Assembly (NCBI GenBank): GCA_035939575.1
Contig: DASZFS010000227.1
Coordinates: 1 to 19,756 of the forward strand
Length of the DNA stretch: 19,756 nt
Reading direction: 5' to 3'
DNA from: DATKHR01 sp035939575
GTDB taxonomy: Bacteria; Acidobacteriota; Vicinamibacteria; Vicinamibacterales; CAVVIG01
The notes under the pieces were generated by a model. That model was not told where the DNA came from. It did no database searches and saw nothing but the letters and a program-made list of their open reading frames with translations. The translations under genes were made by a program, and so were the position numbers. Shown one piece after another: positions 7,504-15,015 of the stretch (within the stretch, counting starts at the first letter, position 1; each line of letters starts with the position of its first letter).

Positions 7504-8951
7504 TGGTCGTCATCGATGCGCAGGGCGTGTCGAAGCAGTTTCTGCTCAGGCACAACGCATCGGTCGAGCTCAAGGTCAGGTTCTTGAGCCTCCTTCACGC
7601 GCGTCACCGGGAGTCCGTCGAGGAATTCTGGGCGCTCAGGAACGTCTCGCTCGAGATTCACGAAGGTGAAGCGCTCGGGCTGGTCGGACGAAATGGCTCG
7701 GGAAAGAGCACGCTCCTCAAGCTAATCGCCGCCATACACCGGCCGACCGAAGGGAAGTTACTCGTCCGCCGAGGCGTCCGGATCTCGTCGATGATCGAGC
7801 TCGGCGTAGGGTTCCACGGGGAGCTCACAGGGCGTGAGAACGTGTTCCTGAACGCCGCTATCCACGGCTTGACCCGGTCCGCCATCGACTCCATCTACGA
7901 CGCGGTCGTCGAGTACTCGGGCCTCGAGCATTTCATCGATGTCCCGATCAAGAACTACTCGTCCGGGATGTACATGCGTCTCGGATTTGCCATTGCGGCC
8001 AACCTCGATCCCGACATCCTCCTGCTCGATGAGATCTTCGCGGTCGGCGACGCCGATTTCCAGGAGCGGTGCACGGCGACGGTCAGGCGATTCATCGACG
8101 AGGGGAAGACGATCCTGTTCGTGTCGCACGCCCCCGCGGCCATTCGCTCCATCTGCCGTCGCGTGTGCGTCCTCGACCAGGGTCGACTGGCGTTCGACGG
8201 CGACGTCGATCAGGGGCTCGCGTTTTACGCGGACCACGTCGCCCACGGCCACGTGACGGCTCCAGACGTCATCGAGGCGCCGGCGATTGAGGCTCGAGCT
8301 GCGCAGGCCGGCATCGCCCGCTGGCAGTTCGAGTTCCTGCTCGGCCAGGGTCTCGAGCCGCGTCACCATGTGCTCGACGTCGGCTGCGGTAACCTGAGCG
8401 CGGCCGTTCTGCTCCTTCCGTTCCTCGACCGCGGCCATTACTGGGGTGTCGATCGGAGCGCTGCGCTCGTCGAGAGCGGCCTGCAGGTCAGCCTCCCCGC
8501 CGCGGGCCTGACGGGCGATCCGCGGCACGTCTTCGTCAACGACGCGTTCGACGTGAGCGGTGGTCCGCGCGACTTCGACTTTGCGTTCGCGAGCTCTCTC
8601 TTCGTGCGCCTCCCGTTCAACAGCGTGGCCCGATGCATCGCGTCCGTGGTTCGCAGGCTCGGCCCCAGCGGCCGGTTTTACGCGACCTGGTTCGAAAACG
8701 CCGATGCGGACAACTTCGACCCGATCCCTCGTCCGGGCGGCACGACCACGTACCCTGATCGCGAGCCGTACCATTACACGCTCGGGATGATCGCCGCCTT
8801 CTGCGAGTCTATCGGCGCGGTCGTCGAGCGCGTCGATGCGTCGGCACACCCGGGCGGTGAGTCGGTCTTCTGCATCCGATCGGGCAGCGAGGGACAGTCC
8901 GTGCCCGCCATGCGCACGGGAGCCCGGCGGTCCGTCGGGCGCCAGACATGA
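7503..8951 (+). CDS. wzt: ABC polysaccharide exporter ATPase (Wzt) fused to a SAM methyltransferase
   Basis: A 482-residue cytoplasmic protein. Residues 1-250 are a Wzt/TagH-type ATPase: Walker A GRNGSGKST (62-70), IELGVGFHGELTGRENV (98-114), signature YSSGM (152-156), Walker B DILLLDE (171-177) and switch H209 in FVSHA. Wzt proteins often carry a C-terminal beta-sandwich that binds the glycan end; here residues about 265-470 instead form a class I methyltransferase, with motif I VLDVGCGN (290-297), YWGVDRS (313-319) and DFDFAFASSLFVRLP. The start is GTG at 7503-7505, overlapping the wzm stop, with GGAG at 7491-7494 (spacing 8). The stop overlaps the next start (ATGA). Energising of glycan export is well supported. 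Methylation of the exported glycan end is inference from the fusion. Confidence 0.9.
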   Translation: MVVIDAQGVSKQFLLRHNASVELKVRFLSLLHARHRESVEEFWALRNVSLEIHEGEALGLVGRNGSGKSTLLKLIAAIHRPTEGKLLVRRGVRISSMIELGVGFHGELTGRENVFLNAAIHGLTRSAIDSIYDAVVEYSGLEHFIDVPIKNYSSGMYMRLGFAIAANLDPDILLLDEIFAVGDADFQERCTATVRRFIDEGKTILFVSHAPAAIRSICRRVCVLDQGRLAFDGDVDQGLAFYADHVAHGHVTAPDVIEAPAIEARAAQAGIARWQFEFLLGQGLEPRHHVLDVGCGNLSAAVLLLPFLDRGHYWGVDRSAALVESGLQVSLPAAGLTGDPRHVFVNDAFDVSGGPRDFDFAFASSLFVRLPFNSVARCIASVVRRLGPSGRFYATWFENADADNFDPIPRPGGTTTYPDREPYHYTLGMIAAFCESIGAVVERVDASAHPGGESVFCIRSGSEGQSVPAMRTGARRSVGRQT

Positions 8952-10462
8952 GCGGCATCGCGCTCCCTCTTCAAACCTCGCCCGGGACGTCACAGCGTGA
9001 GATCCGCGCCGCCCTCTGGCTCTTCGGCGCGTTCAGCCTGCTGTACCTGTCGACCTCGAAAGGCATCTTCGAGTACGGGGACGACTGGTCCATGTTGTAC
9101 GTGACGAACGCCATCGTCGATCACATGGGGACCGATGTTCCCTCCGATGCGCCCGGCTCGGTGCACGGCAAGGATGGACGCTTCTACAGCAAGTACGGCT
9201 TGGGACAATCTCTCGCTGCCGTGCCGTTCTACCTCGCGGGCCATGAACTGGCAGAGCTGAGAGGTCATCAGGTGACCAACGGCGGTCATCTCCTTCAGGC
9301 AACGGAGCTGACGTACGCCGTCACGATGCTGAGCGTGCTCGCGACGGCCGCCTCGGTCGCCTTGCTGTATCTGACGTGTCGCCTGATGGGCTTTTCGACC
9401 GGGAGCGCAGTGTTGACGGCGATTGCACTCGGGCTCGGCACCTTCGCCTGGCATTACTCGCGCACGTTCATGACCGAGCCCACAAACATGCTCGCGCTCC
9501 TGCTGGCCTTCTACTTCCAGCTCCGGTGGGCCATTCTGCCGCGGACTGGATGGCTGCTGCTCTCGGGCCTGTGCGCGGGTGCCACGATACTCGTGCATCT
9601 GAGCACGATAGTTGCGCTCCCGGCGCTGGGTCTCTGGCTCCTCTGGAGAGCGTGGGACAGGCGAATCGGCGTTGGGCGCGCCATCGTCGTGGCCGCCGTC
9701 TGGTCGGCGCCGATTGCAGCTGCGGTGGCGATCGTGGCCGCTTACAACCTCGATCGGTTTGGATCGATGGGCGAGACGGGCTACGGGAGCCCGACGGCCG
9801 CTCTCGTGAACCCGGCGTGGATCGGCCTGTACGGGTTTCTCGTGAGCCCGGGCAAGGGCGTCTTCGTGTACGCGCCGATTCTCATCGCGTCCGCCGTCGG
9901 CTGGAGCGCGCTCTGGAGGAGACAACGTGATGTGGCGGCCTGCGTGGCGCTGTCAATCGGCTGCTACCTCACCTTCCACGCGATGTTGAGCTACTGGTGG
10001 GGCGGTGGGGCCTGGGGACCACGGTACGCCACCGTGATTCTTCCGCTCATGATGCTCGGCTTGCCCGCCTTGATCGACGGCGGCCTCGGGTGGGCTGGCT
10101 GGGTGGCGATGACCGCCCTCGGCCTGGCAAGCCTCCTCGTGCAGCTCGCGAGCGTCCTGGTTCCGTACATTCCGTACGAGGCGCGAATGGAAGCCACGCC
10201 GGTACTCTTCAACGAGCTGCTGTGGAACCCCGCGTATTCCCCTGTGGTGCACCACACCAGGTCTCTCCTTCGGGGCCGGTACGCACCTGATCTCGCATTC
10301 ACCTACTTTCAGCAACCATCATGGGAGTGGTGGCAGGGGGGCGGGTTCGTCGTCGCTGCTGCCCTGGTCGTGGGTTGGGCCTGGTGGCAATGCGTGCCTT
10401 CACGCTCTCTTGCGAGCGACAATCGTCGCGAAGTCGTGCCCGAGCACACCATCGGCAATTAG
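8948..10462 (+). CDS. GT-C type membrane glycosyltransferase (PMT/ArnT, family 39-like)
   Basis: A 504-residue polytopic membrane protein with about eleven hydrophobic segments. The first loop after helix 1 carries FEYGDDWSM with D45-D46, the position of the catalytic acid in GT-C enzymes that use polyprenyl-phosphate sugars. Further typical features are TFMTEPTNMLALLLAFYF, GYLV-like FLVSPGKGVFVYAP and a GPRYAT motif in a late loop. Such enzymes transfer a sugar outside the inner membrane to a lipid, glycan or protein acceptor. The start is ATG at 8948, overlapping the wzt stop as ATGA, which makes it the third gene of the wzm-wzt operon. Its last 63 bp overlap the 3' end of the convergent methyltransferase gene. 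Donor and acceptor are unknown; a partner supplying polyprenyl-phosphate sugar may be the GtrB-like gene at 11425. Confidence 0.82.
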   Translation: MSGIALPLQTSPGTSQREIRAALWLFGAFSLLYLSTSKGIFEYGDDWSMLYVTNAIVDHMGTDVPSDAPGSVHGKDGRFYSKYGLGQSLAAVPFYLAGHELAELRGHQVTNGGHLLQATELTYAVTMLSVLATAASVALLYLTCRLMGFSTGSAVLTAIALGLGTFAWHYSRTFMTEPTNMLALLLAFYFQLRWAILPRTGWLLLSGLCAGATILVHLSTIVALPALGLWLLWRAWDRRIGVGRAIVVAAVWSAPIAAAVAIVAAYNLDRFGSMGETGYGSPTAALVNPAWIGLYGFLVSPGKGVFVYAPILIASAVGWSALWRRQRDVAACVALSIGCYLTFHAMLSYWWGGGAWGPRYATVILPLMMLGLPALIDGGLGWAGWVAMTALGLASLLVQLASVLVPYIPYEARMEATPVLFNELLWNPAYSPVVHHTRSLLRGRYAPDLAFTYFQQPSWEWWQGGGFVVAAALVVGWAWWQCVPSRSLASDNRREVVPEHTIGN

Positions 10463-11335
10463 GCGATCCTCGAGCTCGAAGAGACTGTCCAGGTACGCGA
10501 TCGACCCCTCATTGCGCTCGTCGAAGTTGCCGACGATGTCCTCGAGCAGCAGGTGCAGCAGCGAGCCGCCCTGTCCTTTGATCTCGACGATGTCGAAGTA
10601 GCGCGGGAGGAGGGGGAGGATCGCACCGGATCGGATCGCCTCCGACGGATCGAACTGGTTCATCGACTCGATGGTCGGCCGGACGACCGCGGGCTTCAGC
10701 GCGCCTTTCTGCGTGACGCTCCGTCTGAATGGCACCGGCATCGCGAGGAGCGTCCGGTTCACCGCGTCCAGCTGCGCGCTCGACCATTGGAATTGACTCG
10801 GTCCGACGAACTCGTCGAGGAAAAAGTAGCCGCCCGGTTTCAGCGCTTTGGAGACCTGCTCGAACAGGTGCTCGAGGGCGGCGACATGGTGCACGGACGA
10901 GACGCCGAACACGACGTCGTAGTGTTCCGGCTCGAGCACGATCTGGTTGAGATCGGCCACGCGGTAGTGCGTGTGCGACAGCCCGGCCGCCACCGATGCC
11001 TCGATGGCGCGCGCGATTGCGCCGTCGGAGATGTCGAACGCATCGTGCTGGCGGCAGAAGTCGTACGCGGCCAACCCGCGCTCGAGCTCGCCCGCGCCGC
11101 AGCCCAGCGTCAGCACGCGATCGACCGGCGTCCGGCCGGCGAAGTACTTCCTCACGAAGTACTGATAGCGGTCGATCGCATGATCGTCGGTGACCTTGTA
11201 GTTGATCCGTGCCTGCACCCGTTCGTGTTCCACCCAATGCACGCCACGGCCCACCCGCCAGCCGGCGGCCTGGTCAGCCCAGACCGCGGCGACGCGCGCG
11301 AGGCCGTCTTCATACGAGTCCATCGGCTTCTCCAT
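10400..11335 (-). CDS. Class I SAM-dependent methyltransferase
   Basis: A 311-residue soluble methyltransferase. Motif I is VLTLGCGAGE (74-83), followed by HDAFDISDGAIARA (motif II region), YRVADLNQI, the post-motif VVFGVSSVHHVAALEHLFEQ and ALKPGGYFFLDEF. The substrate is probably a sugar or sugar-linked acceptor given the neighbours, but nothing in the sequence proves it. Two starts are possible: ATG 11335 (AGGA 9 nt upstream) and ATG 11323, four codons later, preceded by GGAGAAG at a good spacing; the longer one is listed. It is transcribed alone, divergent from the GtrB-like gene across an 89-bp gap and convergent with the GT-C gene, which it overlaps by 63 bp at the 3' ends. The overlapping C-terminal tail (GHDFATIVARKRA) looks like genuine family end sequence. 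Confidence 0.85.
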   Translation of the reverse strand: MEKPMDSYEDGLARVAAVWADQAAGWRVGRGVHWVEHERVQARINYKVTDDHAIDRYQYFVRKYFAGRTPVDRVLTLGCGAGELERGLAAYDFCRQHDAFDISDGAIARAIEASVAAGLSHTHYRVADLNQIVLEPEHYDVVFGVSSVHHVAALEHLFEQVSKALKPGGYFFLDEFVGPSQFQWSSAQLDAVNRTLLAMPVPFRRSVTQKGALKPAVVRPTIESMNQFDPSEAIRSGAILPLLPRYFDIVEIKGQGGSLLHLLLEDIVGNFDERNEGSIAYLDSLFELEDRLIADGVLGHDFATIVARKRA

Positions 11336-11340
11336 CGCGC

Positions 11341-11346
11341 ATTATC
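11341..11346 (-). promoter_or_regulatory. Possible -10 box for the minus-strand methyltransferase
   Basis: The minus strand reads TAGGATAAT just before the gene; GATAAT ends 5 bases before ATG 11335. If it is a -10, transcription would begin at or just inside the first ATG and favour the second ATG at 11323 with its GGAG site. It could equally be the ribosome site (AGGA) of the first ATG. Confidence 0.25.
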
Positions 11347-11357
11347 CTATGGTTGGC

Positions 11358-11367
11358 CTAGTACTAG
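11358..11367. promoter_or_regulatory. CTAGTACTAG palindrome in divergent promoter region
   Basis: A perfect 10-bp palindrome between two divergent glycan genes. It shares TTGG-N6-ACTAGCG (11353-11369) with the region of the wzm promoter (6219-6235). It may be an operator; no regulator is identified. Confidence 0.3.
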
Positions 11368-11392
11368 CGGCACGTGGTGCCAGGGCGCCCCG

Positions 11393-11413
11393 CGCGCGGA
11401 TATAATCCGCGCG
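11393..11413 (+). promoter_or_regulatory. TATAAT -10 box inside a 9-bp inverted repeat
   Basis: A perfect consensus TATAAT (11401-11406) lies at the centre of an inverted repeat. Arms of 9 bp (11393-11401 and 11405-11413, CGCGCGGAT / ATCCGCGCG) flank the 3-bp centre ATA. It is placed 19 bp before the first ATG of the GtrB-like gene, giving a leader of about 12 nt. A repressor bound here would cover the -10 region. No good -35 is visible. Confidence 0.5.
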
Positions 11414-11424
11414 GTTCCCGACTG

Positions 11425-12645
11425 ATGATGACCGAGCCTGTGCCCACGCTGAACGCCCGCGCCCCGGTCGCGCCGCGCCCGGGCGTCCCGGATCCGGAAG
11501 TCTCGATTGTCATGCCGTGCCTGAACGAGGCCGACACGGTCGAGGCGTGCATCCTGCAGGCGAGGAGGGCGTTCGAGGACGGTGGTATCGACGGTGAGAT
11601 CGTAGTCGCCGACAACGGCAGCACCGATCGATCGGTCGAGATCGCCGAGGCCGCCGGCGTGCGCGTGGTCCGCGTCGCGGACCGGGGATACGGCAATGCC
11701 CTCATGGCCGGCATCGCCGCGTCCCGCGGCAAGTACGTGGTCATGGGCGATGCTGACAGCAGCTACGACTTCCTCGAGGCGACCAGGATCGTTGCGACCC
11801 TTCGTCAGGGGTACGATCTGGTCCAGGGATGCCGCCTGCCCTCCGGCGGCGGAACGGTGATGCCGAACGCCATGCCGCTGCTGCATCGCTGGTGGGGAAA
11901 CCCGATGTTCTCGGCCATGGCGCGCCGATGGTTCAAGGCGCCCATCCACGACGTCTACTGCGGGCTGCGAGGCTTCACCAGGCAGCACTATGATTCGCTG
12001 GATCAGCGCTGCACCGGGATGGAGTTCGCCACGGAGATGATCATCAAGTCGAGCCTCCGCCACGCCCGCATTGGCGAAGTCCCCATTACCCTGCATCCGG
12101 ACGGACGCAAGACCCATGCGCCGCACTTGAGAACGTTCAGGGATGGCTGGCGGACGCTGCGCTTTTTCCTCATGTACAGCCCGCGCTGGCTGTTCCTCGC
12201 GCCGGGCGCCCTGCTTGTTCTGATCGGAATCGCCGGCTACCTCGTGGCGATGCCCGGCGTGAGGATCGGCCGCGTCACCTTCGACGCCCACACGCTGCTC
12301 TTTGCCAGCGTCGCCATCCTCTGCGGCTATCAGTCAATCCTGTTTGCGATTTTCACCAAGACTTTCGCGATCACCGAAGGGCTGATGCCCGAGGATCCCC
12401 GGCTCGATCGCTTTTTCTCTGTCGTCAACCTCGAGAGAGGCGTCGTCGCGGGGTTCGCATCGCTGATCCTCGGGATCGGCCTTCTTCTCGGCGCCGTGAA
12501 CCAATGGCGCCAGCACGACTTCGGAGCCCTGGTCTACGCCGAGACGATGCGGTGGGTGGTCCCGGGGGCGACGCTGACCGCGCTCGGCTTCCAGACAATC
12601 CTGTCCAGCTTCTTTGTCAGCATCCTGGGCATGCGCCGGCGATGA
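11425..12645 (+). CDS. GT2 polyprenyl-phosphate glycosyltransferase with C-terminal membrane domain (DPM1/GtrB-like)
   Basis: A 406-residue protein. Residues 26-245 are a GT-A domain: SIVMPCLNEADTVE (27-40), IVVADNGSTDRSV (59-71), the metal-binding VVMGDADSSYDF (105-116), GCRLPSGGG and HDVYCGLRGF. Four hydrophobic segments follow (about 255-276, 288-312, 338-358, 378-402). This is the architecture of dolichol/undecaprenyl-phosphate mannose or glucose synthases, which load a sugar on the lipid for use by GT-C enzymes outside the membrane. Such an enzyme could feed the GT-C protein encoded at 8948. ATG 11425 or the adjacent ATG 11428 is the likely start, since it lies just after the TATAAT box; an earlier in-frame ATG at 11374 would precede that promoter. 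The stop overlaps the next start (ATGA), so the following methyltransferase is coupled. Confidence 0.88.
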   Translation: MMTEPVPTLNARAPVAPRPGVPDPEVSIVMPCLNEADTVEACILQARRAFEDGGIDGEIVVADNGSTDRSVEIAEAAGVRVVRVADRGYGNALMAGIAASRGKYVVMGDADSSYDFLEATRIVATLRQGYDLVQGCRLPSGGGTVMPNAMPLLHRWWGNPMFSAMARRWFKAPIHDVYCGLRGFTRQHYDSLDQRCTGMEFATEMIIKSSLRHARIGEVPITLHPDGRKTHAPHLRTFRDGWRTLRFFLMYSPRWLFLAPGALLVLIGIAGYLVAMPGVRIGRVTFDAHTLLFASVAILCGYQSILFAIFTKTFAITEGLMPEDPRLDRFFSVVNLERGVVAGFASLILGIGLLLGAVNQWRQHDFGALVYAETMRWVVPGATLTALGFQTILSSFFVSILGMRRR

Positions 12646-13340
12646 GCGGGACCGGCGAAACCGATTTCGACGAGTACGCCTCCGACTACGACGCGGCGCT
12701 CGCAAGGGGCGTCTCGGTCTCGGGAGAGGACAAAGACTACTTCGCGCAGGGTCGCGTCGCGTGGCTGGGCCGCCGCCTCGCCGAGCTCGGCCGGCGGCCA
12801 GGCGCGGTCCTGGATTTCGGCTGTGGCACCGGATCGGCCGCGCCATTCTTGATGCGCATGCCCGGCATCGACTCGCTGGTCGGCGTGGACGTGTCGGCGC
12901 GGTCGGTCGAGCGGGCCCGGCAGATGCACGCGGCAACCGGCGCCCGCTTTCTCCTGACGTCGGAGCATCGGCCCGAGGGGACCATCGATCTGGCGTTCTG
13001 CAACGGCGTGTTTCATCACATTCCGCCGCCCGCACGTGCGAGCGCGGTGGACTACATCGCGCGGGCGGTCAGGCCGGGAGGGTTCTTTGCTTTCTGGGAG
13101 AACAACCCGTGGAATCCTGGCGCGCGCTACGTGATGAGCCGAATTCCCTTCGATCGCGACGCCATCATGATCGCGGCGCCTGAGGCCAGGCGGCTGCTCC
13201 GCGCCGCCGGTTTCGACGTGGTCAGGACCGACTTCCAGTTCCTGTTTCCGAGGGTGCTGAAGGTTTTCCGCGGCCTCGAGCCGCTCGCGGCGGGGCTGCC
13301 GCTCGGCGCGCAGTACCAGGTCCTCGGCCGCCGGCGGTAG
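12642..13340 (+). CDS. Class I SAM-dependent methyltransferase
   Basis: A 232-residue methyltransferase of compact type. Motif I is VLDFGCGTGS (56-65), then LVGVDVSARSVERARQ (motif II), DLAFCNGVFHHIPPPAR (motif IV) and AVRPGGFFAFWENNPWNPG. The N terminus FDEYASDYDAAL and SGEDKDYFAQGRVAWL are also common in this family. ATG at 12642 overlaps the upstream stop as ATGA, which fixes the start and indicates translational coupling with the GtrB-like enzyme. The substrate is unknown; pairing with a lipid-sugar synthase suggests a sugar or glycan acceptor, though this is inference. The gene ends next to a repeat-filled gap and is convergent with the methyltransferase-coiled-coil gene. Confidence 0.87.
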   Translation: MSGTGETDFDEYASDYDAALARGVSVSGEDKDYFAQGRVAWLGRRLAELGRRPGAVLDFGCGTGSAAPFLMRMPGIDSLVGVDVSARSVERARQMHAATGARFLLTSEHRPEGTIDLAFCNGVFHHIPPPARASAVDYIARAVRPGGFFAFWENNPWNPGARYVMSRIPFDRDAIMIAAPEARRLLRAAGFDVVRTDFQFLFPRVLKVFRGLEPLAAGLPLGAQYQVLGRRR

Positions 13341-13361
13341 CTTCCAACCCATCTCATAAAC

Positions 13362-13417
13362 GGGCTGAAGACTTTGAGGCGGGCTGAAGACTCTGAGGTG
13401 GGCTGAGATTCTGAGGT
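13362..13417. repeat. Three degenerate tandem copies of a 19-bp unit
   Basis: GGGCTGAAGACTYTGAGGY occurs at 13362-13380 and 13381-13399 (two differences) and in an 18-bp form at 13400-13417. A fourth, more divergent copy begins at 13418 and forms the outer part of the inverted-repeat arm. This is non-coding sequence just after the methyltransferase stop. Confidence 0.8.
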
Positions 13418-13547
13418 GGCCTGAAGACTCATGGTCCTCGTGCAGTTGCCTACGCCCTCGATTTCTGACCGCCCTGTCCAACTGTTGAGAACCTTGATTT
13501 TTGGGGCGAGGCAACTGCACGCGGACCATGAGTCTTCAGGCCACCTC
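13413..13547. repeat. 39-bp inverted repeat (38/39) with 57-bp spacer
   Basis: Arms 13413-13451 and 13509-13547 are reverse complements over 39 bp with one mismatch (13438 against 13522). The spacer is 13452-13508. The transcript of either strand could fold into a very long hairpin, so it could act as a bidirectional terminator between the two convergent genes; the terminal-inverted-repeat layout also resembles a small MITE-like element. No flanking target duplication is obvious. Confidence 0.85.
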
Positions 13548-13667
13548 TGTCTCGCCAAGCACGCCCTCGGTTTCTGACGACCCTGTCCAATCCTCGAGAA
13601 CCTTGATTTTGGGGCTGAGGCAACTGCACGCGGCCATGAGTCTTCGGCCCCGTTCTGTCTCACTCGG
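13452..13667. repeat. Two direct copies of a ~109-bp intergenic repeat
   Basis: Copy A (13452-13560) and copy B (13561 to about 13667) both run through ACGCCCTCG, TTTCTGAC, CCCTGTCCAA, GAGAACCTTGATTTT, GGCAACTGCACGCGG, CCATGAGTCTTC and TTCTGTCTC-like blocks, at roughly 85% identity by eye with a few single-base indels. Copy B reaches the stop codon of the minus-strand gene at 13660. Together with the inverted arm and the 19-bp tandem copies, it fills nearly the whole 319-bp gap 13341-13659; no gene is supported there. Confidence 0.85.
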
Positions 13668-15015
13668 GCAGGAACATACCGCCGAACCCGCGGCGCAGCA
13701 GGCTCCTGAGGCGCGGGAACCTGCGCAGCCATGCACTGACGCGCGTGACACGGCGGATGCTCGGCGCCGAGAGAGCGATGTGGGCTTTCGCGAGCTCGTG
13801 CGCGAGGTGCTCGTGCTGGAGCCGGGCCTCGCGCAGCCGCGCGGCGGTTGCCTGCAGCTCGGACGCCGTTTCACGAAGCTGCGAGGCGGCGGCCTCGTCC
13901 TCGGCTTTTCGCCTGCGGGCGTCGAGCGCCCGGCTCTCCTCGTGCCGCCGCAGCGCTTCGTTGATCTCCCTCGCCGCGTCCTCCTGCTCGAGCAGCGACT
14001 GGCGAAGCTCCGACGCGAACGCCTCTTTGACCGCCAGATCGGCCTTCAAGCACCGCAGCTCGCGTTCCTTGATGTGGAGCTCGCCCATTCGCTCTTCAAG
14101 CGCTCCCGTCAGCTCTCCAACCTGTCTGGCCAAGCTCTCGACCTGCTCCGACGTTTCGGGACGTTCGCCCAGCTTCAGTTCGAGCGACCGAGCGTAGGCG
14201 TCGACCTCCCGAAGCCGTTCTCTGACCGCGTCGAGCTCCTGGAGCAGACGCTCCCCCAGTGAGGCCCGGTCAGAGACCTGGTCCCCACGGGGTGACTGGC
14301 CCGCGCGGTCCGAGGCGCTGGCAGCGGGCGAGGTCCTCTCTCCCGGCGCCGAGACGATGACGAATTGAAAGGTCGTCGAATCGGGGTCCTGCTCGATCTC
14401 GGCGATGAGACTCGGAGGAAAGGAGCCCGGATCGATCGCGATTTCTGTTTCGGTGAGCCCGCGCCTCACCCGCAGCCTCTCCCGGATGTCCAGCCCGGCG
14501 TCGCTGAACAGCGCGTCCACGCCCGGACGATCGAAAAAGCGGAGATGCGTGCGATCCAGCAGGCCGGCGTCGGTGTAGGTGAACTTCCCGCGCAGGAGGC
14601 TCAGCCGGACCGCGCCGTGCGTCACGTTGGGAATCGAGGCGATGATCTGGCCGCCGGGGGCAAGCAACTGCGCGGCTCGCTTCAAGACATTCCCCGGATC
14701 GCGAAGGTGCTCGAGGACGTCCAGCAGCAGCACGACGTCGAAGCGGACCCCCTCCAGCGTCTCCGCCAGGTCGAGCCGCTCGACATCGCCTGTCACGACC
14801 CGCTCGCAGATCGTCGCCGCGTCGCGCGCCGCGCGTTCGTCCGCTTCGATGGCCCACACGCGACACCCTCGATCGGCCAACAGACGCGCCACCGATCCAT
14901 CGGCTGCGCCGATGTCCAGGACGGAGCTCCCCAGCGGCACCGACAGGACGGCCAGCGCATGCGACGTGTTCAGGTCGCCGAGATCAATGCTGCAGGAAGA
15001 TCGACTGGTCGCCAC
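13660..15015 (-). CDS. SAM methyltransferase with long C-terminal coiled coil
   Basis: A 451-residue protein. Residues 20-225 are a class I methyltransferase: motif I VLDIGAADGS (32-41), VWAIEADERAARDA, VVLLLDVLEHLRDP (94-107), LLAPGGQIIASIPNVTHG. The stretch after SIPN (VRLSLLRGKF, LLDRTHLRFF) is typical of methyltransferases in glycan clusters. Residues 226-250 are a disordered linker. Residues 253-412 are a continuous heptad-rich charged helix, predicted coiled coil. The final 30 residues are basic and amphipathic (SAWLRRFPRLRSLLRRGF), fit for membrane contact. The start is GTG at 15013-15015, overlapping the upstream GT gene by 32 bp. A methyltransferase plus coiled coil recalls WbdD, the terminator and molecular ruler of E. 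coli O9a, but no kinase domain is present here. A role in chain termination is inference. Confidence 0.85.
   Translation of the reverse strand: MATSRSSCSIDLGDLNTSHALAVLSVPLGSSVLDIGAADGSVARLLADRGCRVWAIEADERAARDAATICERVVTGDVERLDLAETLEGVRFDVVLLLDVLEHLRDPGNVLKRAAQLLAPGGQIIASIPNVTHGAVRLSLLRGKFTYTDAGLLDRTHLRFFDRPGVDALFSDAGLDIRERLRVRRGLTETEIAIDPGSFPPSLIAEIEQDPDSTTFQFVIVSAPGERTSPAASASDRAGQSPRGDQVSDRASLGERLLQELDAVRERLREVDAYARSLELKLGERPETSEQVESLARQVGELTGALEERMGELHIKERELRCLKADLAVKEAFASELRQSLLEQEDAAREINEALRRHEESRALDARRRKAEDEAAASQLRETASELQATAARLREARLQHEHLAHELAKAHIALSAPSIRRVTRVSAWLRRFPRLRSLLRRGFGGMFLPE

Noticed and set aside
7758..8993. Open minus-strand frame of about 410 codons opposite wzt
   Set aside because: Composition is Arg/Glu/Asp-rich without motifs, and the opposite strand encodes a motif-complete ATPase-methyltransferase.
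13362..13435. Short tandem repeats as a CRISPR array
   Set aside because: The 19-bp units are directly adjacent without spacers and are degenerate, and no cas gene is present.
13413..13547. Diversity-generating retroelement template or complete transposon
   Set aside because: No reverse transcriptase or transposase gene is nearby, no adenine-biased variation is seen between copies, and no target-site duplication is clear.
13127..13732. Open frames running through the repeat cluster on both strands
   Set aside because: They run through non-coding repeats and into neighbouring genes in wrong frames, and they translate the repeat copies into similar peptides only because the DNA is repeated.
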